DNA of 64,000 nucleotides from Saccharopolyspora thermophila. GTDB taxonomy: Bacteria > Actinomycetota > Actinomycetes > Mycobacteriales > Pseudonocardiaceae. The translations under genes and the position numbers were made by a program. The notes beneath the pieces are model-generated. The model saw only the letters and a program-made list of their open reading frames with translations. It made no database searches and had not been told where the DNA came from. This document shows, one piece after another, positions 49,398 through 62,184 of this stretch. Positions within the stretch are counted from its first letter, which is position 1, and each line of letters starts with the position of its first letter. The stretch lies in assembly GCF_014646075.1 (NCBI RefSeq), contig NZ_BMMT01000001.1, positions 124,001 through 188,000 on the forward strand, written 5' to 3'.

Positions 49398-52300
49398 GTG
49401 GCGGTGTCGCACATGTCCGCCGCAGCGCAGGAAACAGGGATGCTCAACAACGACCCCGCTACCGGAGCCAGCCCAGCCACCCCGTCGGCTGGCGCTCGGA
49501 CCAGGACGTGGTGGCTGCGCAACTGGCGCCTCCGGTACAAGATGGCCGCGGTCCTGCTGGTCCCGACGCTGGTCGCGTTGAGCGTTGGCGGAATCCGGGT
49601 CTTCGACGGCCTGGCCACCACCTCACGGCTGAACACCATCGTCGAGCAGGTGGAACTGGTCCAGCAAACCGCCAACGTGACCCACGAGCTGGAACGCGAA
49701 CGAGACTTCGCCGTGGTCCTGACCTCCGCGAACAGCTCGGCCGCGGCGGGTGAGGCCACCAGGCAGCACCAGCAGGTCGACGTGGCCGTGCAGCAGCTGC
49801 GCGCCTTCGACGCGCGGGTGGCGGACTTCTCGCCCGAGGTGCGCAGCGCCTACGAGGCTGCCGTTCACCGGCTGGAGGCCCTGGGCTCGCTGCGCAGCAC
49901 CGTCAACGCCGGCTTCACCAGCCAGCAGACCCTCGTCGCCTACAACTCGGTGATCGACGCGGTGCTGCAGGTCACCCGCGCCGTCGCCGGTGCCGCAGCG
50001 AACACCGAGATCACCGCGGCCGCGCGGGCCGCCGAAGCGCTCGGCCGCGCCAAGGAGCAGCTGGCCCAGCAGCGGTCCATCCTGCTCGGCGCCGCGCTGC
50101 GCAACGAGTTCTTCACCGGCCAGACCGACGCCATCCGCGCGGCCAACGCCCGGTTCGAGGCCGCCCACGAGGAGTTCGAGACGGCGGCCACCCCCGAGCA
50201 GCGCGCCCTCTACGCGGCGTGCGTCGCCGGGCCCGAGGTCGACAGCGCGGAGCAGATCGAGCAGACCGCGCTCATCAACGGCGACCGCGGCGATCGCCTC
50301 AACGTCGACCCGCTGGAGTGGGGCCGCGTCTCCGGCCAACGCACCGACCTGGTCCGCTCCGTCGAGGAGCAGGTCCTGCGCGATTTCCACGACGACGCCG
50401 CCGAACTCGCCGACTCCACCCAGTGGTCGGTCATCCGCGACAGCGCGCTGATCCTGATGCTGCTCGTGGTCGCCTTCGGCATCGCCGCCTTCATCGCCCG
50501 CTCGATGCTGCGGCCGCTGCGCACGCTGCGCTACAGCGCGCTGGAGATCGCCCAGCAGAGCCTCCCCGAGGCGATCAGCAAGGTGAACGAGGACCCGTCC
50601 GCCGCCGGCAAGGTCACGGTGCCGCCGGTGCCGGTGCACACCCGCGAGGAGATCGGGCAGGTCGCCCGCGCGTTCGACGCGGTGCACCAGCAGGCGCTGC
50701 GCCTGGCCACCGAACAGGCGCTGCTGCGCAACAACGTCAACGACCTGTTCGTCAACCTGGCGCGGCGCAGCCAGACGCTGGTCCAGCGGCAGCTGGCCCT
50801 GATCGACCGGCTGGAGCAGGACGAGCAGGACCCGGACCAGCTCAGCAGCCTCTTCGAGCTGGACCACCTGGCCACCCGCATGCGCCGGAACAACGAGAAC
50901 CTGCTCATCCTCGGCGGCACCGACCTCACCCGCCGGATGATGCGCCCGGTGCCGCTGAACGAGGTGCTCGGCGCCGCGGTGTCCGAAGTGGAGCAGTACG
51001 CGCGCATCGCCGTGGTCGACGCGCCCGACCTGGCCATCCAGGGCCGGGTGGTCAACGACTTCGTGCACCTCATCGCCGAGCTGCTGGAGAACGCCACGGT
51101 GTTCTCCAACCCCGACACCGAGGTCACCGTCCGCACCGCCTACCGCAGGCAGGAACTCGTCATCGAGATCCGCGACCGCGGCGTGGGCATCGACGCCGAG
51201 GAGATCGACGAGATCAACGAGCGGCTCACCCGGCCGCCGGAAATCGACGTCGCGGTGTCGCGACGGATGGGTCTGTTCGTGGTCGGCCAGCTGGCGCAAC
51301 GGCACAACATCCGCGTCGAGCTGCAGAACAACGACAACCTCGAGGGCGGCGTCACCGCGACGGTGCGCCTGTCCGGAGAGTATGTCGTGCAGCTCACCCC
51401 GGAAGGCCCGAAGCCGATGCCCGACCTGCCGCGCTCCGCGCGGGCCGAAGGGCGGCGCGAGTCGGTCAGCGAGACCGGCACGCACCTCGGCCTGGCGGCG
51501 GCGTTCGGCCGCGCCGCGGCGTCCGACCGCGGCGTCGAGCAGCCCACCGAGCGGGCCCCGCTGCCGAGGCTCGACGGCGTCGAGCAGGCCACCGCGTTCA
51601 CCCCGCAACCGCAGGAGGACCCCCAGCCCGCGGACACCGAACTGCCCACCCAGTACTCGGTGACCGTGTCCGACGGCGATTCGTTCGGCGCCACCGACAT
51701 CCCGAAGTGGGAGGATCACGCGGCGGCGCCCGCGGACGACGTCCAGGCCGAGCAGTGGCCCAGCGAGGAAAGCGTTTCGGAGTTCGACGGCCAGTGCGGA
51801 CCGCCGTCGGAGCCGGCCGAGCCGGCGAACCTGTTCCGCAGCCCGTTCGAGGCGGAGAAGACCGCCGCGTTCACGCCATCGGAGCTCCCGGCCGACGAGC
51901 CGTACGACAGCGGGGTGGACGGATCCGGGCTGACCTCGGCCTTCGGCACCACGAGCTCCCCGGAGGACGCGGCGGACAACGGAAGCGGCCAGCACGCGGC
52001 GCCCGACCCCTGGACGTCCGCACACAGCTCGCTTTCCGGAGGCCCCTCGTCGTCGTCCGTCGGCGACGAGCCCAGCGGGGCCTCCTGGGACATGGCCGAC
52101 GACGCACCAACCCAACGGCTGCCGATCTACGAAGCGGTGCTCTCACAGTGGTTCCGCGAGTCCGATGTGGATGAGAGTCCGCTGGCGGCGGCCGGTACCC
52201 CGGACACCGCATCGGAGCCGGCCGAACCGGCCGCGCCCGACTCGGTCAAGGAGGTGCCGCGCACGACCACCCCGGATCCCGGATGGGGTTCGGCCGACGT

Positions 52301-52592
52301 CGGCTGGAAGGCGGCCGAAGCGCTACTGCAGCAGACCCAGCAGGTGCAGGAGACCACCGCGGCCGGACTGCCCAAGCGGGTGCCCAAGTCCAACCTGGTG
52401 CCCGGTTCGGCCGCCCCGCGGTCGCCGCAGTCCCAGCGCCGCAAGCCCGCCACCTCGCGTTCGGCCGACGCCGTGCGCGGCCGGATGACCAACTTCCAGC
52501 AGGGTGTCAGGCGGGGTAGGCACTCCAAGGCTGAGCCGGTTTCCACCGAACCACCCCGCTCGAATCCGAGCCGTCACGAGGAGCAGGAGTGA
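49398..52592 (+). CDS. cvnA: Conservon sensor-kinase-like protein CvnA (NIT-HAMP-HATPase)
   Basis: 1064 aa. One membrane helix ([20 protein letters not shown], about 49-68), a nitrate/nitrite-sensing NIT-type outside domain (about 75-335, [15 protein letters not shown]), a second helix ([19 protein letters not shown]), HAMP, then a dimerisation region with [20 protein letters not shown] and an ATPase domain ([41 protein letters not shown]). The last 380 residues are acidic, Pro-rich and likely disordered. Conservons are actinobacterial four-gene modules that behave like membrane-linked G-protein systems. GTG 49398 has GGAGAGG 9 nt upstream. Confidence 0.92.
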   Translation: MAVSHMSAAAQETGMLNNDPATGASPATPSAGARTRTWWLRNWRLRYKMAAVLLVPTLVALSVGGIRVFDGLATTSRLNTIVEQVELVQQTANVTHELERERDFAVVLTSANSSAAAGEATRQHQQVDVAVQQLRAFDARVADFSPEVRSAYEAAVHRLEALGSLRSTVNAGFTSQQTLVAYNSVIDAVLQVTRAVAGAAANTEITAAARAAEALGRAKEQLAQQRSILLGAALRNEFFTGQTDAIRAANARFEAAHEEFETAATPEQRALYAACVAGPEVDSAEQIEQTALINGDRGDRLNVDPLEWGRVSGQRTDLVRSVEEQVLRDFHDDAAELADSTQWSVIRDSALILMLLVVAFGIAAFIARSMLRPLRTLRYSALEIAQQSLPEAISKVNEDPSAAGKVTVPPVPVHTREEIGQVARAFDAVHQQALRLATEQALLRNNVNDLFVNLARRSQTLVQRQLALIDRLEQDEQDPDQLSSLFELDHLATRMRRNNENLLILGGTDLTRRMMRPVPLNEVLGAAVSEVEQYARIAVVDAPDLAIQGRVVNDFVHLIAELLENATVFSNPDTEVTVRTAYRRQELVIEIRDRGVGIDAEEIDEINERLTRPPEIDVAVSRRMGLFVVGQLAQRHNIRVELQNNDNLEGGVTATVRLSGEYVVQLTPEGPKPMPDLPRSARAEGRRESVSETGTHLGLAAAFGRAAASDRGVEQPTERAPLPRLDGVEQATAFTPQPQEDPQPADTELPTQYSVTVSDGDSFGATDIPKWEDHAAAPADDVQAEQWPSEESVSEFDGQCGPPSEPAEPANLFRSPFEAEKTAAFTPSELPADEPYDSGVDGSGLTSAFGTTSSPEDAADNGSGQHAAPDPWTSAHSSLSGGPSSSSVGDEPSGASWDMADDAPTQRLPIYEAVLSQWFRESDVDESPLAAAGTPDTASEPAEPAAPDSVKEVPRTTTPDPGWGSADVGWKAAEALLQQTQQVQETTAAGLPKRVPKSNLVPGSAAPRSPQSQRRKPATSRSADAVRGRMTNFQQGVRRGRHSKAEPVSTEPPRSNPSRHEEQE

Positions 52593-53020
52593 ACGGGTCC
52601 GTGCAGCAACCGATGAGCAGCGACAGCTTCAGTTGGCTGATCACCGACTTCGTGCGCCGGGTGCCCGGCGTGGCGCACTCGGTGGTGGTGTCCGCGGACG
52701 GTCTGCTGCTCGCGGGTTCCCAGGGTTTGCCGCGGGACCGCGCCGAACAGCTGTCCGCGGTCGCCTCCGGCCTGGTCAGCCTCACCCAGGGCGCCGCCCG
52801 GTGCTTCGAAGCCGGGGAGGTGACCCAGACCGTCGTGGAGATGGAGCAGGGCTATTTGTTCCTGATGTCCATCAGTGACGGCTCCTGCCTGGCGGTGCTC
52901 GCCGCCCCCAACGCCGACATCGGCCTGATCGCCTACGAGATGACCCTGCTGGTGGAGCGCGTCGGGCGGCAGCTGACCCCGGAACTGCGGGCGCAACTGC
53001 AGGGCTTGGGGCGTCGGTGA
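52589..53020 (+). CDS. cvnB: Roadblock/LC7 protein CvnB
   Basis: 143 aa of the Roadblock/LC7 family: [55 protein letters not shown] and [18 protein letters not shown]. Such proteins act as regulators of small GTPases, matching CvnD in this operon. GTG 52589 overlaps the cvnA stop (GTGA), so expression is coupled. Confidence 0.93.
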   Translation: MNGSVQQPMSSDSFSWLITDFVRRVPGVAHSVVVSADGLLLAGSQGLPRDRAEQLSAVASGLVSLTQGAARCFEAGEVTQTVVEMEQGYLFLMSISDGSCLAVLAAPNADIGLIAYEMTLLVERVGRQLTPELRAQLQGLGRR

Positions 53021-53052
53021 TGCCGACCGGGGAACGCTGAGGGGAGCTCGCC

Positions 53053-53808
53053 ATGAACACCGGTTCCGAGCCGAGCTGGGACGGTGACCTGTTCCGCCTC
53101 TACAACAAGCGGCTGAGCGCGGATTCCTGGCAGGACGACCTCGTCGACGACTCTGATGGCGATCGCGCGTCCGACTCGGTGGAGGGCGTCGGCGGCTACG
53201 ACCGCGCGCTGTTCGGCGGCCCGGGCGCCGACCTGTTCGGCGCCCGCTACAGCGCCGAACCGGAGGCATCCGGGCCGCGCACCACCACCGACAGCGGTCC
53301 GCCGTCGGTGTCGATGCCGTCCATCTCGCAGCCGATGTCGCCGATTTCGCAGTCGACGCCATCGATTTCCCAGCCGATGGCACCGATCTCGCAGTCGATG
53401 CCGTCGATCTCCGGGTCGATGCCCGCGATCCCCAGCACCGACCCGGGGGAGTCCGAGGACGGGCTGGACGGCGGCTCGCTGGTGCGGCCCTATGCCCGAA
53501 CCCGCGGGCGCACCCGCACCGATTATGATCTCGCTATTGAGACGCTGGTCACCACCAGCGAACGCGGCCGCGCGCAGACGACGCAGATCAGGCCCGAGCA
53601 CAGGTCCATCTCCGAGCTGTGCGTGGAAGCCCGTTCGGTAGCGGAGGTCGCCGCGCACCTGCGCCTGCCGCTGGGCGTGGTGCGGGTGCTGATCGGCGAC
53701 ATGGCCGATACCGGCCTGGTTCTGATTCACGAGAGTGGCATGGTCGTCGGCGATCGGCCGTCAATGGAGTTCTTGGAGAGGGTGCTCAGTGGGCTTCGCA
53801 GGCTCTGA
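53053..53808 (+). CDS. cvnC: DUF742 protein CvnC with Ser/Pro repeats
   Basis: 251 aa. The conserved DUF742 part (about 135-245) has GSLVRPYARTRGRTRTDYDL, SISELCVEARSVAEVAAHL and RLPLGVVRVLIGDMADTGLV, a winged-helix-like fold. The N-terminal half is acidic and contains a run of SISQPM/PISQS units from an in-frame repeat (53311-53432), longer than usual for CvnC. ATG 53053 has GGGGAGC upstream. It overlaps cvnD by 20 nt. Confidence 0.9.
   Translation: MNTGSEPSWDGDLFRLYNKRLSADSWQDDLVDDSDGDRASDSVEGVGGYDRALFGGPGADLFGARYSAEPEASGPRTTTDSGPPSVSMPSISQPMSPISQSTPSISQPMAPISQSMPSISGSMPAIPSTDPGESEDGLDGGSLVRPYARTRGRTRTDYDLAIETLVTTSERGRAQTTQIRPEHRSISELCVEARSVAEVAAHLRLPLGVVRVLIGDMADTGLVLIHESGMVVGDRPSMEFLERVLSGLRRL
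53311..53432 (+). repeat. Imperfect short tandem repeat in cvnC
   Basis: About six to eight degenerate units of the type TCGATGCCGTCGATCTC give SMPSISQPMSPISQS-like peptide repeats. The reading frame is intact. Copy number may vary between strains. Confidence 0.75.
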
Positions 53809-54385
53809 TCCCCGAACGGCGGCGAACAGCCGGAAGACCTCGACGAAGATCGTGGTCGCCGGTGGCTTCGGGGTCGGGAAGACGACGTTCGTCGGTTCGG
53901 TGTCCGAGATCGTGCCGTTGACGACCGAGGCGGTCATGACCGAGGCCAGCGTCGGGGTCGACGACCTCAGCGCGACGCCGGGCAAGGTCACCACCACGGT
54001 GGCGATGGACTTCGGCCGGGTCTCGCTGGACTCGGACCTGATCCTCTACCTGTTCGGCACGCCCGGCCAGCACCGGTTCTGGTTCATGTGGGACGACCTG
54101 GTGCGCGGTGCGATCGGCGCGGTGGTGCTGGTCGACACGCGGCGGCTGGCGGATGCGTTCGCGTCCATCGACTTCTTCGACGACCGGGGACTGCCCTACA
54201 TCATCGCGATCAACACCTTCGACGGCGTCCTGCATCACCGCATGGAGGACGTGCGGGAGGCGCTGACGATCGACGACTCGGTCCCGATGATCACCTGTGA
54301 CGCGCGCAACCGCGAGTCCACCAAGCAGGCCCTGATCACCCTGGTCGAACACGCAATGCGCCAACGCATGGCCGCCACCCGCTAA
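53789..54385 (+). CDS. cvnD: Conservon small GTPase-like protein CvnD
   Basis: 198 aa, P-loop NTPase of the Ras-like conservon family. G1 VVAGGFGVGKTTFVGSV, G2 region TEASVGVDDLS, G3 FGTPGQHRFWFMWDDLV and G4-like AINTFDG are visible. CvnD proteins bind and hydrolyse GTP and are controlled by CvnB and CvnC at the membrane. GTG 53789 has GAGAGGG 6 nt upstream inside cvnC. No cvnE cytochrome P450 follows, so this is a four-gene conservon. Confidence 0.94.
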   Translation: MGFAGSDPRTAANSRKTSTKIVVAGGFGVGKTTFVGSVSEIVPLTTEAVMTEASVGVDDLSATPGKVTTTVAMDFGRVSLDSDLILYLFGTPGQHRFWFMWDDLVRGAIGAVVLVDTRRLADAFASIDFFDDRGLPYIIAINTFDGVLHHRMEDVREALTIDDSVPMITCDARNRESTKQALITLVEHAMRQRMAATR

Positions 54386-54498
54386 CCACCCCACCCCCGC
54401 CGCGCCAGGCCCCCGGCACCAACGTCCCGGGCATTTCGTGGGATGTCGGGCCTCGGCTTGGGGGTGTCGGGCCGGGGTGGCGGGGCTTGGGGTGGGGG

Positions 54499-56751
54499 TC
54501 AGTCTTCGACCAGGGCTACTGAGGTGATGCGGTGTAGGGGGAAGGTGCCCAGTTCCTCGCTGGCCGTGTCGAAGCCCTGCAGGACACCGCCCCCGACGCT
54601 GACCGGGCGGACCACGCGCTGACTGCGCACGCCGTGGGTGTCGACGAAGCCCAACCACACCATCCGCTGCTGGCGCGCCGCGTCACGCAGAAGCTGCAGC
54701 GTCGCTTCCGCGCTCGGCCGCCCCCGTTCGGGGCTCACGGTCCTGCCACGCCGCGCGGCCCCGGCCCGGTCCCCGGCACGCAGGGTCGCGATGAGGTCGG
54801 CAAGCTGCTCCGGGCTCGGCCCGGCCAGCGCCACCGGGGACGTCGCCCGAGTCCGGCCGCGCACCCGCCGACCGCTGGAGCGCAGGTCAAGCACGTTGCC
54901 GTCGGGGCCCTCGGCGACCGGGGCGAACCCCGCATCGCGCAGCCCCTCCACCAGGTCCGCCAGCGGCAGCGGGCTGACCAGCACGGTCGGCGCGATGCGG
55001 CGCAGTTCGAGCTCCTCGGTCCCGGGCTTGGCCAGGATCTCCGCCAGCAGCAGCGGATCGTCGCAGCGCACGAACGCCGTCGCGGTGCCCACCCGCAGCC
55101 GCCCGTGGCGGCGGGCCACGTCGTCGATCAGGTAGGTCAGCGCCTGCGGCACCGGGGTGCGCGACCGGGTGCGGAACAGGGTGTGCAGGTCGTCAGCGGT
55201 GTGCCCGGCGTCCAGCGCCCGCCGGACGCTGCGCTCGCTGATCCGGTACACCGTGGCGCTGCCCGTGGACTCGACGTCGGCGACGAGCTGCATCTCCGCG
55301 GCAAGGTCGGGTTCCAGTCGCCCCGGGGCGACGACCGTCAGGTCGGCCTGCACCAGGACGTGGTCCAGCGGCTCGGGCAGCGCGCTGGTGAGCTGCCGCG
55401 CGGCCTCGGCGGGCCCGTCGGCGAGCAGGACGCGACCCGCGGTGGTCAGCGCGTGCAGCGCGACGACGCCGAGGGCGGTCGCCTCGGCGAGGGTCCAGCG
55501 CACCAGGTCGTCGCGCATCCGGCCGCCGCGTCGCGGGGCGCGCCAGGCGAGCACGGCGGCGACGTCGTCCGGTCGCGCCCCGTGGCCGCCGGGAAGTTCG
55601 TCGAGGTAGTCGAGGACGCGGCGGCGGTCCCGGGGGGCGAGCGGCCGCCGCAGGTCCTCCGACAGCGGACCGAGCAGCCGGTCCCGCTCGTCACGGGCGC
55701 CGATCAGGCCCGGCAGCCGCGGCAGGTCGAGCCACGCCTGCGCCAGCGTCGCCCAACGCTGCTCCGGGGGCGAGGCCAGCCAGGTGTCCGACTGGTAGGT
55801 GGGCACCCACTGCGGTTCCGCGCTCTCGCTGTTGGCGATGAGGTTGGCGGCGACCGCGAGTTCCACCAGCAAGCCGAGCCGCTGCTCGTCGACCTCGATG
55901 GCCTTGGCGGTGCGCCGCAGCTCGCGGACCCCGACACCGCCGGAGCGCAGCACGTCGGGCGGCTCCTCGCCCCAGGCGTGCAGCAGTGACTCCACGTGCC
56001 GCAGCAGCTCCAGCACCTCGCCGGCGCCGGTGGAGTCCACAGTGGATTGACCGGGGCTGGTCAGGTCCGGCACCGGTTCCTCGGGCTCCACCCGGCCCAT
56101 CGGCTGCGTACCGCGCACGACCAGCGCCAGCTGGCGCGGCAGCTCCACGGTCTCGGTATCGCGGCGCAGCAGCAGGCCCTTGGCGAGCAGGCGCTGCACC
56201 GGGTTCGTCGCCTCCGCGAGCGGGACGTCCCGCGCCGCGTCCTTGGTGCGGCCGATCGGGGAGTTACCGGCCAGCTTGCCGACCAGCCGCCGCTCCTCCT
56301 CGTCCAGGTCGGCCAGCGCCGCCTTCGCCGCCGCCTCGGTCAGGTGCTCGGCGGGGCGCCCGAGCCCGGCGGGGAACGTCGGCAGCACCTCGCGGACCGC
56401 CGGGGGCACCGCCAGTTCGTCGTCGTCGCCCCACACCAGCGCCAGGTCGCGCAGCCGGTCGGCGCAGCGGCGGACCCGTTCGACGGTGACCTCCGCGCCG
56501 AGCAGCTCGGTGACGGCCTGCACGCGCACCGGCGCGAGGTCCGCGTCCAGCAGCACCAGGGCTTCCAGCGTGCTGAGCGCGAACGAGTCGAGGTCCTCGC
56601 AGGCCCGCGCGACCGACGAGCGCACGGCGACGCGCGTGGCCAACACCGAGGAATCGGCGGGCGGCGGCGTGGCGAGATCGGGTCGGGCGCGCAGCAGCGT
56701 CGCCAGGGCTTCGTCGCTGCGTTCCCGCAGCCAGTCCGCGAGTGAAGGCAT
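54499..56751 (-). CDS. Helicase-associated (XPB/Ssl2-like) protein with C-terminal WYL-like region
   Basis: 750 aa. The N-terminus ([20 protein letters not shown]) and middle ([20 protein letters not shown], then [20 protein letters not shown]) match the actinobacterial helicase-associated family similar to the XPB N-terminal domain. The C-terminus ([19 protein letters not shown], then [13 protein letters not shown]) resembles a WYL-type sensor. No helicase ATP motifs are present. It is a presumed partner of XPB in DNA repair; in mycobacteria the two genes are neighbours (from memory). ATG 56751 is used; GTG 56760 is an alternative. Convergent with cvnD. Confidence 0.75.
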   Translation of the reverse strand: MPSLADWLRERSDEALATLLRARPDLATPPPADSSVLATRVAVRSSVARACEDLDSFALSTLEALVLLDADLAPVRVQAVTELLGAEVTVERVRRCADRLRDLALVWGDDDELAVPPAVREVLPTFPAGLGRPAEHLTEAAAKAALADLDEEERRLVGKLAGNSPIGRTKDAARDVPLAEATNPVQRLLAKGLLLRRDTETVELPRQLALVVRGTQPMGRVEPEEPVPDLTSPGQSTVDSTGAGEVLELLRHVESLLHAWGEEPPDVLRSGGVGVRELRRTAKAIEVDEQRLGLLVELAVAANLIANSESAEPQWVPTYQSDTWLASPPEQRWATLAQAWLDLPRLPGLIGARDERDRLLGPLSEDLRRPLAPRDRRRVLDYLDELPGGHGARPDDVAAVLAWRAPRRGGRMRDDLVRWTLAEATALGVVALHALTTAGRVLLADGPAEAARQLTSALPEPLDHVLVQADLTVVAPGRLEPDLAAEMQLVADVESTGSATVYRISERSVRRALDAGHTADDLHTLFRTRSRTPVPQALTYLIDDVARRHGRLRVGTATAFVRCDDPLLLAEILAKPGTEELELRRIAPTVLVSPLPLADLVEGLRDAGFAPVAEGPDGNVLDLRSSGRRVRGRTRATSPVALAGPSPEQLADLIATLRAGDRAGAARRGRTVSPERGRPSAEATLQLLRDAARQQRMVWLGFVDTHGVRSQRVVRPVSVGGGVLQGFDTASEELGTFPLHRITSVALVED

Positions 56752-56932
56752 CCCTGCCACGATACCGAGGCGCGGCCCGTTCCAGATCCCCTTCGCCGGG
56801 CGTGACCCGGCCCACTCGCGGACACGTCCGGCCACGTCAGCGGCAGTGTCGCTGCGCACCCTCGGGTGAGGTCGGGCGCCCGGATCCGGCAGACTGGACG
56901 TGCACCGTAGCCGGAATGCACAGGAGGACCAC

Positions 56933-57118
56933 GTGGCCGGCAAGACCAAGAAGGACCGCATCGACCCGACCTGGCCGAAGGTCTCGGACGGCGAGCACCC
57001 GGTGAGCGAGTTCCTCGCGGACAAGCAGGGCGCCCTGTCGCCGTTCGGCGACACCACCTTCCCGCTCGGGCAGGACGCCGTCCCGTACGTCCACCCGGTC
57101 ACGCGCATCAACAAGTAA
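56933..57118 (+). CDS. Small conserved hypothetical protein
   Basis: 61 aa: [20 protein letters not shown] through [19 protein letters not shown] to PVTRINK. It is similar in size and place to a short mycobacterial gene beside the helicase-associated gene (from memory). The chain is hydrophilic with no membrane segment; function unknown. GTG 56933 has AGGAGGA 4 nt upstream. It is divergent from the helicase-associated gene. Confidence 0.75.
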   Translation: MAGKTKKDRIDPTWPKVSDGEHPVSEFLADKQGALSPFGDTTFPLGQDAVPYVHPVTRINK

Positions 57119-57336
57119 CCCTGGTTTGTCAAGGGGACCGGTCGGTAACCGGACCGGACGTCGCTCACACAAGGGAAAGTTTTAGGCTTTTTCGTGCTGG
57201 GTGAAGTTCCGGTCGCTTAGCACGCCCGCAGGGCTTGCGTCCCGGTTGAGCGATCCGCTCCGGCGGTCGGCGTTGCGGGCCGCCGGAGAACGGCACCCGT
57301 CAAAGTCCATAGCCGCAAGCTCGACAGGGGTGTGCC
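57119..57336 (+). other. 218-bp region upstream of malic enzyme
   Basis: No gene is seen. It presumably holds the malic enzyme promoter. An ACCGG-rich imperfect dyad sits near 57138-57160. No clear Shine-Dalgarno precedes the ATG at 57337. Confidence 0.4.
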
Positions 57337-58791
<1,455 letters not shown>

Positions 58792-58851
58792 GGTCGCAGA
58801 CACATGCACCGGGTGATTCACCTGCTCGGCGACGTGCGTGGCCTCGGCGTA

Positions 58852-58863
58852 TAGGCTCGGAAC
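58852..58863 (+). promoter_or_regulatory. Leaderless -10 box for moaC
   Basis: TAGGCT (58852-58857) is exactly 6 nt before the ATG at 58864 and there is no Shine-Dalgarno, so moaC is probably translated from a leaderless mRNA. Confidence 0.55.
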
Positions 58864-59337
58864 ATGGCGCAGGACGAGCTCACGCATGTCGACGAGGCGG
58901 GCGCGGCGCGCATGGTCGACGTCTCCGGCAAGCAGCCCACCGCCCGCACCGCGGTTGCCACCGGGGTGGTGCGCACGACCGCCGAGGTGATCGCGCTCCT
59001 GCGCCGTGACGGGCTGCCGAAGGGCGACGCGCTCGCCACCGCCCGGATCGCGGGCATCATGGCGGCCAAGCGCACCCCGGACCTGATCCCGCTGTGCCAC
59101 CCGATCGCGATCTCCGGCGTCAAGCTCGACCTAGCGCTCGGCGAGACCGAGGTGCGCATCACCGCCACCGTGAAGACCACCGACCGCACCGGCGTCGAGA
59201 TGGAGGCGCTGACCGCGGTCACCGGCGCCGGGCTCACCCTGCACGACATGATCAAGGCGGTCGACCCGGCGGCGGTGCTCGACGCGGTCCGAGTCGAACG
59301 CAAGGAGGGCGGCAAGACCGGCACCTGGGTCCGCTGA
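58864..59337 (+). CDS. moaC: Cyclic pyranopterin monophosphate synthase MoaC
   Basis: 157 aa. Conserved blocks: LTHVDEAGAARMVDVSGKQP, KGDALATARIAGIMAAKRT, LIPLCHPIAISGVKLDL, TDRTGVEMEALTAV and LTLHDMIKAVDPA. With MoaA it makes cPMP, the first Moco intermediate. Typical length. ATG 58864, apparently leaderless. Followed by mog-moaE after 116 nt. Confidence 0.96.
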   Translation: MAQDELTHVDEAGAARMVDVSGKQPTARTAVATGVVRTTAEVIALLRRDGLPKGDALATARIAGIMAAKRTPDLIPLCHPIAISGVKLDLALGETEVRITATVKTTDRTGVEMEALTAVTGAGLTLHDMIKAVDPAAVLDAVRVERKEGGKTGTWVR

Positions 59338-59453
59338 CCCGAGCCGCTCGAGGGGGGATGTCGGTCCCGCGCGGAAGATGTCCCCGCGACGGCACGGTGG
59401 AGTGTCGTGCTGCCGCCCCGGTGCGGGTGTCCCGCAAGACACAGGAGGTCTCC

Positions 59454-60368
59454 ATGACGAGGACAGCGCGGGTGATCGCCGCGTCCAACCGGGCCGCGGC
59501 CGGGGTGTACCCGGACCGCACCGGACCGGTGATCGTCGAGTGGCTGCGCGCCCGCGGCTACGAGGTACCGGACCCCGTCGTGGTGCCCGACGGCGACCCG
59601 GTGGGTGAGGAACTGCGCCGCGCGGTCGCCGACGGTGCCGACGTGGTGATCACCACCGGCGGCACCGGCATCAGCCCCACGGACCGCACGCCGGAGGTGA
59701 CGGCGGCGGTGCTGGACTACCCGGTCCCGGGCCTGGCCGAGGCGATCCGCTTGGCGGGGCTGCCCACGGTCCCGACGGCGGTGCTCTCCCGCGGCCTGGC
59801 CGGGGTGAGCGGCCGGACGCTGATCGTGAATCTCCCCGGCTCGCGCGGCGGCGTCAAGGACGGGCTCGGCGTGCTGGACGGGGTGCTCGACCACGCGGTC
59901 GACCAGTTGCACGGCGGTGACCACGCGACGCCAAACCGAGCCGCCGCGGAGGTGCTGCGCGCGGACGTCGTGGAGCAGGTCATCGACGTCGACGACCTGG
60001 CCCGTTCCGTGGAGCACCGGGCGGCCGGCGCGGTGGTGACGTTCGGCGGAGTGGTCCGCGACCACGACGGCGGGCGCGGCGTCCGGGAGCTGGAGTACGT
60101 GGGGCACCCGAGCGCGTCGGAGGTGATCTCCGAGGTGGCGCAGGACATCGCGGCCCGCTTCGACGGGGTACGCGCCCTCGCGGTCTCGCACCGGATCGGC
60201 CTGCTCAAGATCGGCGACGTGGCCCTGGGCTGTGCGGTGGCCGCGGAACACCGCAAGCAGGCGTTCTCCGCCTGCGCGGAACTGGTCGACGAGGTGAAGC
60301 GGCGCCTGCCGATCTGGAAGCGCCAGGTCTTCGACGACGGCACCGAAGAATGGGTCAACTGCCCCTGA
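59454..60368 (+). CDS. Mog-MoaE fusion (molybdopterin adenylyltransferase / MPT synthase large subunit)
   Basis: 304 aa with two enzymes in one chain. Residues 1-160 are Mog/MoaB-like: RTARVIAASNRAAAGVYPDR, ADVVITTGGTGISPTDRTPE and VNLPGSRGGVKDGL. Residues about 165-304 are MoaE: GAVVTFGGVVRDHDGGRGVR, ALAVSHRIGLLKIGDVALGC, HRKQAFSACAELVDEVKRRL and the catalytic-lysine region PIWKRQVFDDG. MoaE with MoaD makes molybdopterin; Mog adenylates it for MoeA. The fusion may channel MPT. ATG 59454 has AGGAGG 6 nt upstream. Confidence 0.93.
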   Translation: MTRTARVIAASNRAAAGVYPDRTGPVIVEWLRARGYEVPDPVVVPDGDPVGEELRRAVADGADVVITTGGTGISPTDRTPEVTAAVLDYPVPGLAEAIRLAGLPTVPTAVLSRGLAGVSGRTLIVNLPGSRGGVKDGLGVLDGVLDHAVDQLHGGDHATPNRAAAEVLRADVVEQVIDVDDLARSVEHRAAGAVVTFGGVVRDHDGGRGVRELEYVGHPSASEVISEVAQDIAARFDGVRALAVSHRIGLLKIGDVALGCAVAAEHRKQAFSACAELVDEVKRRLPIWKRQVFDDGTEEWVNCP

Positions 60369-60456
60369 CCCACCGTGTCGCGAGGCCGCGGTTGCCGTGT
60401 GGGACAGGCGCCCGCTGGGGCGCCGTCAGGCACCGTGTCCGGGCCGGAGGAAAGAC

Positions 60457-60491
60457 GGGACCCCACCGCTGGGGGCGTGCGGTGGGGTCCC
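60457..60491. terminator. Bidirectional terminator between mog-moaE and rpf
   Basis: GGGACCCCACCGC (60457-60469) and GCGGTGGGGTCCC (60479-60491) form a perfect 13-bp stem with a 9-nt loop between convergent genes. Confidence 0.85.
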
Positions 60492-60539
60492 GAGAGGTGT
60501 GGAGCACGTGCCGTGTCGGGGGGTACGACACGTACTCCC

Positions 60540-60564
60540 TGCCGACCGGACGGTCCGGTCGGCA
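60540..60564 (-). terminator. Hairpin just after the rpf stop
   Basis: TGCCGACCGGAC (60540-60551) and GTCCGGTCGGCA (60553-60564) are perfect complements around a single base, 3 nt past the rpf stop on the minus strand. Confidence 0.75.
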
Positions 60565-60567
60565 AGA

Positions 60568-61886
<1,319 letters not shown>

Positions 61887-62180
61887 TCAGCCGCCCGCGA
61901 ACGGCGGCAGGACGTCCAGATCCGCTCCGTCGGGCACGGTCACGCCGCGGTCCCGCACCGCGACGCCGTCGAGCAGGAAACTACAGGCGGGCAGCACCCT
62001 GGCGAGCTTCTCGTCGTGCAGCTGCTGCGCCGCCGCGATGACGTCGGCGGCAGTCACCACCTGTCCGTCCGGCTTGGCGACGCGCACCGTCTCCTCCGGC
62101 ACCCCGGCCGCCGCGCGGGCACCCGCGAAGTACCGGACGCGCACGGCCACCGTGCCGACGTGTTCCGCCGGAGCCGACAT
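61887..62180 (-). CDS. moaD: Molybdopterin synthase sulfur carrier MoaD
   Basis: A 97-aa ubiquitin-fold protein: AVRVRYFAGARAAAGVPEET, FLLDGVAVRDRGVTVPDGAD and the terminal DVLPPFAGG with the required Gly-Gly. The thiocarboxylated end supplies sulfur to MoaE for molybdopterin formation. ATG 62180 lies 4 nt after the moaA stop, so the two are co-transcribed. Its partner MoaE is in the mog-moaE fusion 1.5 kb away. Confidence 0.93.
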   Translation of the reverse strand: MSAPAEHVGTVAVRVRYFAGARAAAGVPEETVRVAKPDGQVVTAADVIAAAQQLHDEKLARVLPACSFLLDGVAVRDRGVTVPDGADLDVLPPFAGG

Positions 62181-62184
62181 CCGC

